The notes: generated from the sequence alone by a model not told the origin. DNA of 64,000 bases from Mesorhizobium liriopis (GCF_024053505.1 NZ_JAMXQS010000007.1:124001-188000), one strand, 5' to 3'. Counted from the stretch's first letter, positions 1 through 7,893 are shown. Numbers and translations are program-made.

Positions 1-220
1 CGGCGACCGAGGCCGTGTCGAAGGACGAGCCGAGCGAGGCGAGCAGCGACAGGACTTCCGGTGCCGGGTTCGCCTTCACCGCATAGAAGATGCGCGAGTC
101 GGGCAGGGCATGCGCGAAGGCTTCGTAGTTGTCGCGCACGACGTCGAGATCGACCACGAGGCAGGGGCCGTCGTTCGGGGTCTGTGCGAGGAAATCGAGA
201 ATGCGGCGGGTGGCGGCCAT
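1..220 (-). CDS. PLP-dependent ornithine/lysine decarboxylase, N-terminal part (runs off the window)
   Basis: Only the first 73 codons are inside the window; the rest lies beyond base 1. The translation starts MAATRRILDFLAQ and contains LVVDLDVVRDNYEAF followed by IFYAVKANPAPEVL. The lysine in YAVKAN is the one that forms the Schiff base with pyridoxal phosphate in fold-type III (alanine-racemase-like) decarboxylases. The family makes putrescine or cadaverine from ornithine or lysine in the cytoplasm. The start is supported by GGAGAG about 5 bases upstream of the ATG. A strong-looking promoter lies about 440 bp upstream, so the mRNA should carry a long leader. Ornithine versus lysine preference cannot be told from this fragment. 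Confidence 0.85.
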   Translation of the reverse strand, partial: MAATRRILDFLAQTPNDGPCLVVDLDVVRDNYEAFAHALPDSRIFYAVKANPAPEVLSLLASLGSSFDTASVA

Positions 221-661
221 CGAAACTCTCCAAAGCGCTGCCCGGAAGGCAGCAGGCAGGGTTCGGATGCGAGGCGCTTTTCAAAGCGCGCATCCGTTCA
301 AGGACAAAGTGCGAAGGAGAAGGAGCGAGCGTCCCGGCAGGTGGAAACACCGGGCACGTTCTTCCGCATCCTGCGCGGCGATGGACCGAGCCTCGAACGG
401 CTCCTGTCCGCTTTGTCTGCCTTGGCTTGGAAGGGAAATCCCTGTCCGCACTTTCGGCAATGAAGGTGTGCCTCTTCAGTAACCCCGGTCTTTGGACAAC
501 CGGCAGACACCAGAAAGGCCCGCACCGTCGTTGCTTCAAGGTGTCCTCGTTTTTCGCGGTTGGCCGCGAGAACGACTGGATCGGTTAGCTCCAGGTACCT
601 TGCCGATTTCCTCACCATTCGAGGAAGCGGCGGACACCCACAGGCACGTGCGACTTTGGGC
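221..661 (-). promoter_or_regulatory. Long 5' leader of the decarboxylase mRNA, candidate speF-type structured RNA
   Basis: There is no convincing gene between the decarboxylase start and the LysR gene. On the minus strand this stretch would be transcribed as a roughly 440-nt leader. It can fold into several strong hairpins: one at about 262-295 (GGATGCG paired with CGCATCC, enclosing a GCGCTTT/AAAGCG stem) and one at 237-252 (CTGCC-loop-GGCAG) just before the ribosome-binding site. A structured leader called speF is known upstream of ornithine decarboxylase genes in alphaproteobacteria. I assign it here from context, promoter position and structure, not from an alignment. An open frame at 298-618 (minus) contains HCRKCG but has no ribosome-binding site. 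Confidence 0.5.
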
Positions 662-667
662 AAGCGC

Positions 668-696
668 GATATAGAGATTCGCACCCGCTTGATCAA
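668..696 (-). promoter_or_regulatory. Sigma-70-like promoter for the decarboxylase leader
   Basis: On the minus strand, TTGATC (691-696) and TATATC (668-673) are separated by exactly 17 bp. Transcription would start near base 661, about 440 nt ahead of the decarboxylase ATG. It is the best promoter-like match in this intergenic stretch. Confidence 0.55.
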
Positions 697-799
697 TCGG
701 AAACAGGCCGTGTGCTTGAAAAAATCGATCGGGCAAGTGATGGTTCCCCCTGCTGTGGATTGACGGCCACAGCAAGGGTCGCAAGAGGGGTTCAAGCCG

Positions 800-1732
800 C
801 TGGATACGCTGACACGGATGCGCGCTTTCATTGATGTGGTGGAGGCGGAAGGGTTCTCGGCCGCGGCCCGCAAACGCGGGCGTTCCAAAGCGCTTTTGTC
901 GAAATATGTGCGCGAGCTGGAAGACGAGCTGGGCGCGCTGCTGCTCAACCGCACCACGCGGCAGTTCTCGCTGACCGAAGCCGGCCAGACCTATTTCACC
1001 CGCGCAAGCGAGATCCTGCGCGAGGTCGACAGTCTGGCGGATGCCGTGCGCGAAACCTCGGGCGATATCGGCGGGCGCATCAAGCTGTCGGCACCCCGAT
1101 CATTTGCCGACGCCCCCATCGGGCGTTCGCTGGTGGATTTCGCCAAGGCGCACCCGAACATCGTGCTCGATATCAGGCTCGACGACCGGTTCGTGGACCT
1201 CGTGGAAGAAGGCTTCGACCTCGCCATCCGCATCACGCGGCTCGAAAGCTCGTCCTTGATCGCCAGGAAGCTCGCTTCCTTCTCGATCCATATCTGCGCG
1301 GCACCCGGCCTGATCGAACGCGTCGGCCGCCCGACCAGGCCGCAGGACCTGGCCGAGCTGCCCTGCATCGTCGACACCAATGCGCGCCATCTCGGCAACT
1401 GGCCCTTCCGCTCGGAAGGCGGCGAGCCGGTGAGCGTGTCGGTGAGCGGGCCGATCGAGGTGAACAGCCCCTTGGCGACCGCATGTGCCGCCGCTGAAGG
1501 GCTCGGCTTTGCTGCCCTGCCGGATTTCGTGGCAGCCCCCGAGATCGCGGCGAGACGGCTCGAAACCGTGCTGGGCGAATGGCTTTTGCCGGGGGCGGGC
1601 ATCTATGCGGTCTATCCGCATCGCCGCCATCTGCCGGTGAAGGTGCGGGCGCTGGTGGATTTCCTCGCGCAATGGTTCAAGGAAAACGGGGCCGCGCACG
1701 GGTGCAAGCTCGGGGAAGGCGCGGGCGCCTAG
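800..1732 (+). CDS. LysR-family transcriptional regulator
   Basis: A cytoplasmic DNA-binding regulator of about 310 residues, the usual LysR length. The N-terminal winged helix-turn-helix reads FIDVVEAEGFSAAARK..SKALLSKYVRELEDELG, followed by LLNRTTRQFSLTEAG. The remainder is the periplasmic-binding-protein-like effector domain (about residues 90-300). Close relatives, as I recall them, begin MDTLTRMRAF. Here that position is a CTG (800) preceded at 785-790 by GAGGGG, while the first ATG (818) would drop six conserved residues, so I chose CTG. A GCTGTGG...CCACAGC inverted repeat lies upstream at 752-773. The target genes are unknown; the DUF1007-NicO pair downstream and the divergent decarboxylase are candidates. 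Confidence 0.85.
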   Translation: MDTLTRMRAFIDVVEAEGFSAAARKRGRSKALLSKYVRELEDELGALLLNRTTRQFSLTEAGQTYFTRASEILREVDSLADAVRETSGDIGGRIKLSAPRSFADAPIGRSLVDFAKAHPNIVLDIRLDDRFVDLVEEGFDLAIRITRLESSSLIARKLASFSIHICAAPGLIERVGRPTRPQDLAELPCIVDTNARHLGNWPFRSEGGEPVSVSVSGPIEVNSPLATACAAAEGLGFAALPDFVAAPEIAARRLETVLGEWLLPGAGIYAVYPHRRHLPVKVRALVDFLAQWFKENGAAHGCKLGEGAGA

Positions 1733-1815
1733 GAATCGGTCCCAGTCCCAATTTCGCCCGCTTGTTCTGGTGTCTCACTCGCAGCACCGCCCGAATCGAG
1801 GCCTTCTTCCTGCTT

Positions 1816-2472
1816 ATGCGCCGCCCTTCCACCCTCGCGCTTGCCGCCTCGCTGTTTGTCGGGCTCCTGCCTTTCCAAAAGGCCGAGGCGCATCCGCATG
1901 TGTTCGCCGAAGCGCGGCTCGAAGTGGTGGTGAATCCGGACCAGACGGTGAAGGCGCTGCGCCATGTCTGGCGCTTCGACGACGTGTTCTCTTCCACCGT
2001 CGTCATGGAGTTCGACAAGAACGGCGATCTGAAGCTCGACGACACGGAGATGGCGGAGGTCTCGAAGACGATCTTCGACTCGCTCGGCGAATACAAATAT
2101 TTCCAGCTGGTGACGGTGGACGGCAAGGATGCCGCGATGAAACCGCCGCCGCAGCTCATCGCGCAATATCAGGACGAGCAGCTGATCGTGCTGTTCGAAA
2201 GCGAGCCGGCCCAGCCGCTCAGGCTCAAGGGCAAGGTCGATTTCGGCGTCTATGACCCGACCTTCTATACGGCCATCGACTTCACCGACGACAAGGAGCT
2301 GGTGGTCGACAACATGCCGTCCGCCTGCACGAAGTCGGTGATCCGGCCCGACCCGGATGAGGCCATCGCCCAAAACCAGGGCACGCTGACCGAAGCCTTC
2401 TTCAACGACCCGACCGGCACGGATATGAGCAAGATCTTCGCCACCAAGCTCGAACTGAACTGCCCGGCCTGA
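1816..2472 (+). CDS. DUF1007 periplasmic protein, partner of the nickel/cobalt transporter
   Basis: The 218-residue product has a signal peptide (about residues 1-22, ending QKAEA) and its predicted mature N-terminus is HPHV. An exposed HxH at the new N-terminus is characteristic of this family and could bind a metal ion. The rest is a beta-rich DUF1007 domain with acidic stretches and a C-terminal ELNCPA. Genes of this family usually sit next to NicO/RcnA-type nickel or cobalt permeases, as here: the permease starts about 20 bp downstream. I infer a role in metal delivery to or from that permease. The start at 1816 places the signal peptide at the N-terminus; longer in-frame extensions overlap the LysR gene. 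Confidence 0.8.
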   Translation: MRRPSTLALAASLFVGLLPFQKAEAHPHVFAEARLEVVVNPDQTVKALRHVWRFDDVFSSTVVMEFDKNGDLKLDDTEMAEVSKTIFDSLGEYKYFQLVTVDGKDAAMKPPPQLIAQYQDEQLIVLFESEPAQPLRLKGKVDFGVYDPTFYTAIDFTDDKELVVDNMPSACTKSVIRPDPDEAIAQNQGTLTEAFFNDPTGTDMSKIFATKLELNCPA

Positions 2473-2495
2473 GCCATTCGAGAAGAGGGGTGCCC

Positions 2496-3569
2496 ATGAA
2501 ACCTCGTTGCGTCGCACTCGCCGGCCTGGCGCTTCTCGCTCTTGCCGCACAGGCGCATGCGCAGAGCTCGCTCGGCATCGGGGCGAATGAAGCCACGCTG
2601 CCCTCGACGGGCCTGTTCGCCGGCACGCTGAACACGATCAACCAGTGGCAGCAGCATTTCTACCGGGCGCTGACCGGTGCGTTGAAGACCATGCGCGACG
2701 GCGGGGGCGGGGCCTGGGTGCTCGTCGGCCTGTCCTTTCTCTACGGCATCTTCCATGCGGCGGGGCCGGGACACGGCAAGGCGGTGATCTCGTCCTATAT
2801 GCTCGCCAACGAGGTGGCGCTGCGACGCGGTATCATGCTGTCCTTCGTGTCGGCCTTTTTGCAGGCGGTGAGTGCCATCGTCATGATGCTCGCGGTCTAT
2901 CTCGTGCTGCGCGGGTCTTCCATCTCGATGACCGATGCGACCTATTTCCTGGAAGTGTCGAGCTATGTGCTGGTGACCCTGTTCGGCGCGTGGCTGCTTT
3001 GGCAGAAGCTCGCTCCACGGCTCGCGCGGTTCTCGGCACGTGCTCCGGCCCACAGCCTGTCGGCTGCTGCCGTTTCCCATGCTCATTCCGACGACTGCGG
3101 CTGCCTGCCCGTTTCGCGCCTGCGCTATGCGCCGCGTGGGAGCAAGCCCGAGCCGGTTCACAGTTTCCAGGCGAGTTCTGCCGAGGCGGACGTCTGCGCC
3201 ACCTGCGGGCACGCGCATATGCCCGACCCGGCACTGTTGGCCGGCGACCGGTTCGACTGGCGCACGGCATGGTCGGCGGTGCTGGCCGTGGGCCTGCGCC
3301 CCTGCACGGGTGCCCTGATCGTGTTGTCCTTCGCGCTGTTGCACGGGCTCTGGCTCGGCGGTCTGGTTTCCGTGCTCGCCATGTCGTTCGGGACGGCCAT
3401 CACCGTTTCGGCTCTGGCGACGCTTGCCGTGGTTGCCAAGAACTGGGCCGTGGCCTTCGCGGGCAACGGCCGCACGGGCAACACCATCCATGCGGCCATC
3501 GAGATCGGCGGGGCCGCGCTGGTGTTGCTGCTGGGGCTGACGCTTCTGTCGGCGAGCCTTGCCGCTTAG
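2496..3569 (+). CDS. NicO/RcnA-family nickel/cobalt transporter
   Basis: A 357-residue inner-membrane protein with an N-terminal signal-like segment (ends AQAHAQ) and about six further membrane spans. The signature GIFHAAGPGHGKAVISSYM, with histidines in the membrane, marks the NicO family. The central loop (about residues 190-245) carries AHSDDCGCL and CATCGHAH, a Cys/His cluster likely to bind metal. Members either import nickel/cobalt or export them (RcnA); the sequence does not decide. ATG 2496 is preferred over GTG 2490 because AGAAGAGG lies 7 bp ahead of it. It follows the DUF1007 gene closely, so the two form an operon. Its stop codon TAG is shared with the repeat element that begins at 3568. 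Confidence 0.85.
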   Translation: MKPRCVALAGLALLALAAQAHAQSSLGIGANEATLPSTGLFAGTLNTINQWQQHFYRALTGALKTMRDGGGGAWVLVGLSFLYGIFHAAGPGHGKAVISSYMLANEVALRRGIMLSFVSAFLQAVSAIVMMLAVYLVLRGSSISMTDATYFLEVSSYVLVTLFGAWLLWQKLAPRLARFSARAPAHSLSAAAVSHAHSDDCGCLPVSRLRYAPRGSKPEPVHSFQASSAEADVCATCGHAHMPDPALLAGDRFDWRTAWSAVLAVGLRPCTGALIVLSFALLHGLWLGGLVSVLAMSFGTAITVSALATLAVVAKNWAVAFAGNGRTGNTIHAAIEIGGAALVLLLGLTLLSASLAA

Positions 3570-3754
3570 AGCGGTTTCCGACCATCTTGCACTGCGTCAT
3601 CGCCCTTCGGGCGCCCGCTGCGCGTCGGCCCGCTTTCGGCCCGGCGCAGTGTTGCTCGTCGGTTACGATGCAACGGCATCGCGCCCTCCTCGCGCCTCGC
3701 GCCGAACCGAAATCGTCGCCGTGCCGACAATGCAAGATGGCCGGAAACCGCTCT
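3568..3754. repeat. MITE-like inverted-repeat element between two convergent genes
   Basis: A 187-bp stretch bounded by 24-bp inverted repeats (3568-3591 and 3731-3754) that match at 23 of 24 positions; the ends read AGAGCGGTTTCCG and CGGAAACCGCTCT. The interior is also partly self-complementary. Each end is flanked by TA, and the TAG stops of the genes on both sides (3567-3569 plus strand, 3753-3755 minus strand) are made from that TA plus the terminal G. This is the shape of a small non-autonomous IS630/mariner-type element with a TA target duplication. It encodes nothing evident and may act as a bidirectional terminator. Confidence 0.7.
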
Positions 3755-4406
3755 AATTCCCCAAATTCATGCTGTCGAGATAGGCCTGCACGCGGTCCCA
3801 GAAGACGAGGGCGGCAATCGCGAGGCCTGCCAGAGCGCCGCTGACGATCAGAAGCAGGCCGGAAAAGAACTTCTGGGCAGGCGAGGACGGAACGGGCTCG
3901 GCGGCGAGGGCTGCCGGGGTGGGAGCAGCAGGCTCCTGTGTTTGAAAGGGTTCGGCCACGGTCTGCCGCGTTTCCGTGACCGTCGGCTCGGCTCGGGCCA
4001 CGACCGGTCCGTCCAGTGCGCGCTCGCGCTCGACGATGCGCTCGGCGATGTAGCGGGTGACGGTTTCGACGATCGTGGGGATGGCGGCCGATTCCGCCAG
4101 CACCACACGACCGGCGCGCGTGTCGCGCTGGAAGAGGTAGGTGCGGCGGTCACGCCCCAGCGCCACATGGGCGACGTGGTCGATCCAGAGGCGTGGCTGG
4201 AGGCCTGACGACACGGCGAAGTCGAAGATGTCCATCTCGGGCGGGATGTCGGCGATGATGGGTTCGAGTTCGGCCAAGAGCAGTTCGAGGCGGGTACGCG
4301 AGGCTTCGCGCAGTTCCACCACCACATCGTCACGATCCGCCGCCCGCGTCCTGATCTCGCGCACGGCCTCGCGCAAAGGCGAGACGGGCTTGTCGCCGCT
4401 GGTCAT
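3753..4406 (-). CDS. Conserved hypothetical protein with C-terminal membrane anchor
   Basis: The 217-residue product is not one I can assign to a named family. Residues 1-120 are charged and probably helical (REAVREIRTRAADRDDVVVELREASRTR), containing a folded stretch around PRLWIDHVAHVALGRDRRTYLF. Residues about 125-180 are Pro/Ala/Thr-rich linker. A single membrane span near the C-terminus (FFSGLLLIVSGALAGLAIAAL) leaves a short tail, the layout of a tail-anchored cytoplasmic protein. The ATG at 4406 is preceded by GGGGAGAG. The stop codon is formed at the edge of the 3568-3754 repeat element. Its role is unknown. Confidence 0.65.
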   Translation of the reverse strand: MTSGDKPVSPLREAVREIRTRAADRDDVVVELREASRTRLELLLAELEPIIADIPPEMDIFDFAVSSGLQPRLWIDHVAHVALGRDRRTYLFQRDTRAGRVVLAESAAIPTIVETVTRYIAERIVERERALDGPVVARAEPTVTETRQTVAEPFQTQEPAAPTPAALAAEPVPSSPAQKFFSGLLLIVSGALAGLAIAALVFWDRVQAYLDSMNLGN

Positions 4407-4546
4407 CGAACACTCTCCCCGCTGCCACACCCAGACAGCATGTTTAGCGGGAACGTGCGAGTACGGCAAAAGGTTGGCGGTGGGGTGAATTCTTGGGGAA
4501 GCCGGCCTTTGCCAGGGCTCATCGCGAAGCACCGAGCGGCGGAGGC

Positions 4547-4654
4547 GTCACCCCCACCCCTTACCCCTCCCCACAGGTGGGAGGGGGACGTCTTCGTTGC
4601 GCCCAGCCCTTCAAGCTTGGCGCCTGGCTTCCCGTACAAGTGAGGCGGGGGTGA
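4547..4654. repeat. Intergenic palindromic repeat, family B
   Basis: Begins GTCACCCCCACCCC and ends GGGGGTGAC, with an internal hairpin CCCCTCCCCACA..GTGGGAGGGG. Two longer relatives occur at 10677-10830 and 27905-28060. The 354-bp gap between the membrane-anchored unknown and leuA consists mostly of this repeat and the neighbouring family A repeat; no gene is visible in it. Confidence 0.7.
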
Positions 4655-4681
4655 CGTCTCGATCCCAACAACCCCCTGCCT

Positions 4682-4766
4682 GCCTTTCGCATGGCTCAAG
4701 GCGTTCGAAGCTCGAAAAGTCATCTCCATGGCTTTTCGCCGGCCTGATGGCCGTCGCGTCTCACCC
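4682..4766. repeat. Intergenic palindromic repeat, family A
   Basis: Starts CTTTCGCATGGCTCAAGGCG and contains two hairpins: CGAAAAG(T)CAT-CTCC-ATGGCTTTTCG at 4712-4737 and a GGCCTGATGGCC stem. A closely similar copy lies at 8377-8460 and a truncated one at 55213-55245. The repeat ends CGTCTCACCC, and the leuA stop codon (minus strand, 4761-4763) is inside that ending. Confidence 0.7.
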
Positions 4767-6482
4767 TTTGGCCAGCACCCGGTTCGCCGCCGACACCACC
4801 GCTTCGAGCGAGGCCGCGACGATGTTCGTGTTGACGCCCACGCCCCAGACGCGGCCAAGGGCTGTGTCCATCGCCATGTAGCAGACGGCGGAAGCATTCG
4901 AGCCGACCTGCAGCGAGTGCTCCGAATAGTCGTGCACGGAAAGCTCCAGGCCGGTATGGCGCGAGAGGGCGTCCACGAAGCCGTCGACCGGGCCGTTGCC
5001 GGTGCCGGTGATGGTCAGTTCCTTATCCCCGTCGCGGATCACCGCTTCGAGAATGCGCTGGCCGCGCTTTTCGTGGTCGGGCAGCGTGGTGTGCTCGACA
5101 AGCTTCAGCCGGGCCTCGGGCTGGTCCACGTAAGTCTCGCTGAAGCGCTCATAGATGCGCTTGGCGGAGACTTCCTTGCCTTCGGCGTCGGTGATCGCCT
5201 GGATGTCCTGGCTGAACTCGACCTGAAGCCCGCGCGGCAGGTGTAGGCCGTAATCGGCCTGGAGCACATAGGCGATGCCACCTTTGCCCGACTGCGAGTT
5301 GATGCGGATGATGGCCTCGTAGGAACGGCCGACATCCTGTGGGTCGATCGGCAGATAGGGCACTTCCCAGATCGGCGAGTTGGCCTGCGCCTTGGCCTTC
5401 ATGCCCTTGTTGATCGCGTCCTGATGCGAGCCGGAAAAGGCCGTATAGACCAGTTCGCCGACATAGGGGTGGCGCTCTGGGATGCGCAGCTGGTTGGAAT
5501 ATTCATAGACGTCGCGCAGGCGCGTGATGTCGGAGCAATCCAAGGCCGGGTCCACACCCTGCGTCAGCATGTTGAGAGCGAGCGTCACCACATCGACATT
5601 GCCGGTGCGCTCGCCATTGCCGAACAAGGTGCCTTCCACGCGATCCGCGCCCGCCAGAAGGCCGAGTTCGGTCGCGGCGATGCCGGTGCCACGGTCGTTG
5701 TGCGGGTGGAGCGAGACGATGATGGCGTCGCGGTTGTCCAAATTGCGGCACATCCACTCGATCTGGTCGGCATAGATGTTGGGCGTGGACATCTCGACCG
5801 TCGAGGGCAGGTTGAGGATGAGCTTGTTCTCAGGTGTCGGGCGGACGATCTCCGTCACCGCGTTGCAGATCTCGAGCGCGACTTCGAGCTCGGTGCCGGT
5901 GAAGCTTTCCGGCGAATATTCGAAGCGGTAGTCGCCGCCCGCTTTCGCCGCCATGTCGGTGATCATCTTGGCCGCATCGGTCGCGATCCGCTTGATGCCG
6001 GCCACGTCCTTCTGGAACACCACGCGGCGCTGCAATTCGCTGGTGGAGTTGTAGAAGTGGACGATCGGGTGCCTGGCCCCTTCCAGCGCCTCGAAGGTGC
6101 GCGAAATCAGTTCGGGGCGGCACTGGACGAGCACCTGGAGCGAGACGGCATCGGGCACATTGCCTTGCTCGATGCACCAGCGGGCGAAGTCGAAATCGGT
6201 CTGCGAGGCGGAGGGAAAGCCGATCTCGATCTCGGGGAAGCCCATTTCGAGCAGGAGCGCGAACATGCGGCTCTTGCGCTCGTGCCCCATCGGATCGACC
6301 AGCGCCTGATTGCCGTCGCGCAGATCGACCGAGCACCAGACCGGCGCCTTTTCAATGCGCCTGTCGGGCCATGTGCGGTCGGGGAGCGCGATATGCGGGT
6401 AGGCCTGATATTTCGCGGCGGCGTTCGCCATGCCCTTGATCGGACTGCTGCCAGCGATGCCCGGTTTGGACTGGATGTTCAT
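4761..6482 (-). CDS. leuA: 2-isopropylmalate synthase
   Basis: Condenses acetyl-CoA with 2-oxoisovalerate in the first committed step of leucine synthesis. The 573-residue length and the N-terminal region (IALPDRTWPDRRIEKAPVWCSVDLRDGNQAL) fit the longer LeuA type 2 found in actinobacteria and many alphaproteobacteria. The TIM-barrel catalytic domain shows the metal-site motifs VDLRDGNQAL and SLHPHNDRGTG; the C-terminal region (about residues 440-573, with TGTGNGPVDGF) is the leucine-sensing regulatory domain. ATG 6482 has AGGAG 7 bp upstream. The gene is preceded by a leucine-rich leader peptide (6643-6762), so control by attenuation is likely in addition to feedback inhibition. leuC lies far away at 57547. 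Confidence 0.95.
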   Translation of the reverse strand: MNIQSKPGIAGSSPIKGMANAAAKYQAYPHIALPDRTWPDRRIEKAPVWCSVDLRDGNQALVDPMGHERKSRMFALLLEMGFPEIEIGFPSASQTDFDFARWCIEQGNVPDAVSLQVLVQCRPELISRTFEALEGARHPIVHFYNSTSELQRRVVFQKDVAGIKRIATDAAKMITDMAAKAGGDYRFEYSPESFTGTELEVALEICNAVTEIVRPTPENKLILNLPSTVEMSTPNIYADQIEWMCRNLDNRDAIIVSLHPHNDRGTGIAATELGLLAGADRVEGTLFGNGERTGNVDVVTLALNMLTQGVDPALDCSDITRLRDVYEYSNQLRIPERHPYVGELVYTAFSGSHQDAINKGMKAKAQANSPIWEVPYLPIDPQDVGRSYEAIIRINSQSGKGGIAYVLQADYGLHLPRGLQVEFSQDIQAITDAEGKEVSAKRIYERFSETYVDQPEARLKLVEHTTLPDHEKRGQRILEAVIRDGDKELTITGTGNGPVDGFVDALSRHTGLELSVHDYSEHSLQVGSNASAVCYMAMDTALGRVWGVGVNTNIVAASLEAVVSAANRVLAKG

Positions 6483-6642
6483 GGTATGCTCCTGAGCATT
6501 CCGGGGTCTCATGGCCTCACGGGAATGCCGTTCTCTGTCTCTTGTGCTCGTTCAACCAGCATTCGCCGGCGGGTTTGATCCGAGGAGCGGAGCCGCGTTC
6601 AGACGAGAACACATGCGGCCCAATCCGACCGCCGGGTGCCCC

Positions 6643-6762
6643 TTAACGAGCCCGACGGTCGCCGGTAAGGCCGAGAAGAAGAAGCGTCGAACGAAGCGCG
6701 CGCAGCGTCTCGCCGGCGAAGCCGGTCGGACGGTGCTCGATGTTGCGGGCGCGGGGTCGCAT
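6643..6762 (-). CDS. leuL: leuA leader peptide (39 aa), candidate attenuator
   Basis: A short frame ahead of leuA whose C-terminal half holds a leucine run (residues 26-32 read TLLLLGL, codons CTT CTT CTT CTC . CTT) and which stops with TAA 160 nt before the leuA ATG. CTT is uncommon in the neighbouring genes. The ATG lies exactly 7 nt after a predicted -10 box, the same leaderless layout as trpL at 14385. After the stop, CCGGCGG (about 6632-6638) can pair with CCGCCGG near 6565-6572, or GCGGTC with GGCCGC locally. These are mutually exclusive pairings, but I see no clear U-run terminator. An in-frame ATG eight codons further upstream exists but lacks support. Confidence 0.65.
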   Translation of the reverse strand: MRPRARNIEHRPTGFAGETLRALRSTLLLLGLTGDRRAR

Positions 6763-6769
6763 GACTGGC

Positions 6770-6798
6770 TCTCTACAGGAGGGCATAAGGCGCCGCAA
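6770..6798 (-). promoter_or_regulatory. Promoter of the leuL-leuA transcript
   Basis: On the minus strand, TTGCGG (6793-6798) and TAGAGA (6770-6775) are 17 bp apart. The leader ATG begins 7 nt after the -10 box, at the expected start of transcription. This matches the geometry of the trpL promoter. Confidence 0.55.
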
Positions 6799-6807
6799 GC
6801 CCGCCGC

Positions 6808-7893
6808 TCACTCCTTCACGGTTCGCGACACGAGCCGTGCCAGAGGCGGGCCGACGAGCAGCACTAAGAGGAAGCGCGCCATCTGAAGCGCCATCACGAA
6901 TGAGAGGTCCACCTTGCCGGAGGCGGCCGCGATGATCGCCACCGAATCCATGCCGCCGGGGCTCGTCGCGAGATAGGCGGTGAGCGGGTCGAGGCCGAGA
7001 AGCTTGGTGAGCAGGAAGGCGATGCCGCCGCAGAAGATCATCAGTGCGAGGATCGAGCCCACCACCTGCGGCAGGGCGCGTGCCGCGTGGAAAAGGACGG
7101 GCCGCGTGAAATTGAGGCCGATCGTCCAGCCGATCATCGCATAGCTCAGGCCGAGCAGCCAGCGCGGCAGCTGGAAGGAGAGATCGAGCCCCAGATGCAG
7201 GGCGATGCCGACGATCATGCTGCCCAGAAAGAAGGGCGTCGGCAGGCACAAGGCGCGGCCCAGCAACCCGCCGGCCAGCGCCACGCCGAGGGTCGCCGCG
7301 AAAGCCTGCGGTTCGATCGGGGGAAACCACGGTGCGGGCGGCGGGCCTGCGACCGTGCTCGTGTCCACCCAGAGACCGGCCACAAGGGCTGCTGCGCCCG
7401 ACACCATGATCACGCGCAGATATTGCATGAAGGCGACGAGCCGCGCATCCGCGCCGAAGGCGTCGGCCATCAGAACCATGGCGCTCGCGGCACCGGGTGC
7501 CGAGCCCCAGACGCCGGTGGTGCCGGGCAAAGCGGTCCAGCGGCTGATGCCGTAGCCGAGAATGCTGGAGGCAAGAAGCGTCGCCACCACCGCGCCGCCG
7601 ATCAGCGGCCAGTCTTCCAGAATGAACTGGACGATGCGCCATTCGATGGAAGAGGCGATCAAGACGCCGACCACCGCCTGGCCCGCCCAGAAGAGCGGCC
7701 GTTTGGGGCGGACCGTGGCGCCGTTCACGCCTGACACGATGGCCGCGAGCATCGGTCCGAGCAGAAGGGCTGCCGGCAGTCCGGCCCAGTCGATGAGAAA
7801 GGCGAAGAGCGCCGAAAGGGCAAGCAGAAAGGCCCATTGTGCGATGCGCGGCAACTGGCCGAGGCGTTCGGGGGGCGGTGCGGTATGCTTCAA
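6808..7893 (-). CDS. AbrB-family (COG3180) membrane transporter
   Basis: A 361-residue polytopic inner-membrane protein with about ten hydrophobic spans arranged as two similar halves. The motifs SAPGAASAM (near residue 130) and TSPGGMDSVAII (near residue 310) are the paired glycine-rich segments of the AbrB family, often annotated as ammonia monooxygenase or putative regulator. The family is thought to be a transporter, substrate unknown. The start overlaps the stop of the upstream VOC gene by four bases (ATGA), so the two are translationally coupled. It is not the unrelated DNA-binding AbrB of Bacillus. Confidence 0.8.
   Translation of the reverse strand: MKHTAPPPERLGQLPRIAQWAFLLALSALFAFLIDWAGLPAALLLGPMLAAIVSGVNGATVRPKRPLFWAGQAVVGVLIASSIEWRIVQFILEDWPLIGGAVVATLLASSILGYGISRWTALPGTTGVWGSAPGAASAMVLMADAFGADARLVAFMQYLRVIMVSGAAALVAGLWVDTSTVAGPPPAPWFPPIEPQAFAATLGVALAGGLLGRALCLPTPFFLGSMIVGIALHLGLDLSFQLPRWLLGLSYAMIGWTIGLNFTRPVLFHAARALPQVVGSILALMIFCGGIAFLLTKLLGLDPLTAYLATSPGGMDSVAIIAAASGKVDLSFVMALQMARFLLVLLVGPPLARLVSRTVKE

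Noticed and set aside
298-618. Open frame on the minus strand with HCRKCG, resembling a tiny zinc-ribbon protein
   Set aside because: No ribosome-binding site, it lies wholly in the presumed structured leader of the decarboxylase, and the C-terminal part looks like random high-GC sequence.
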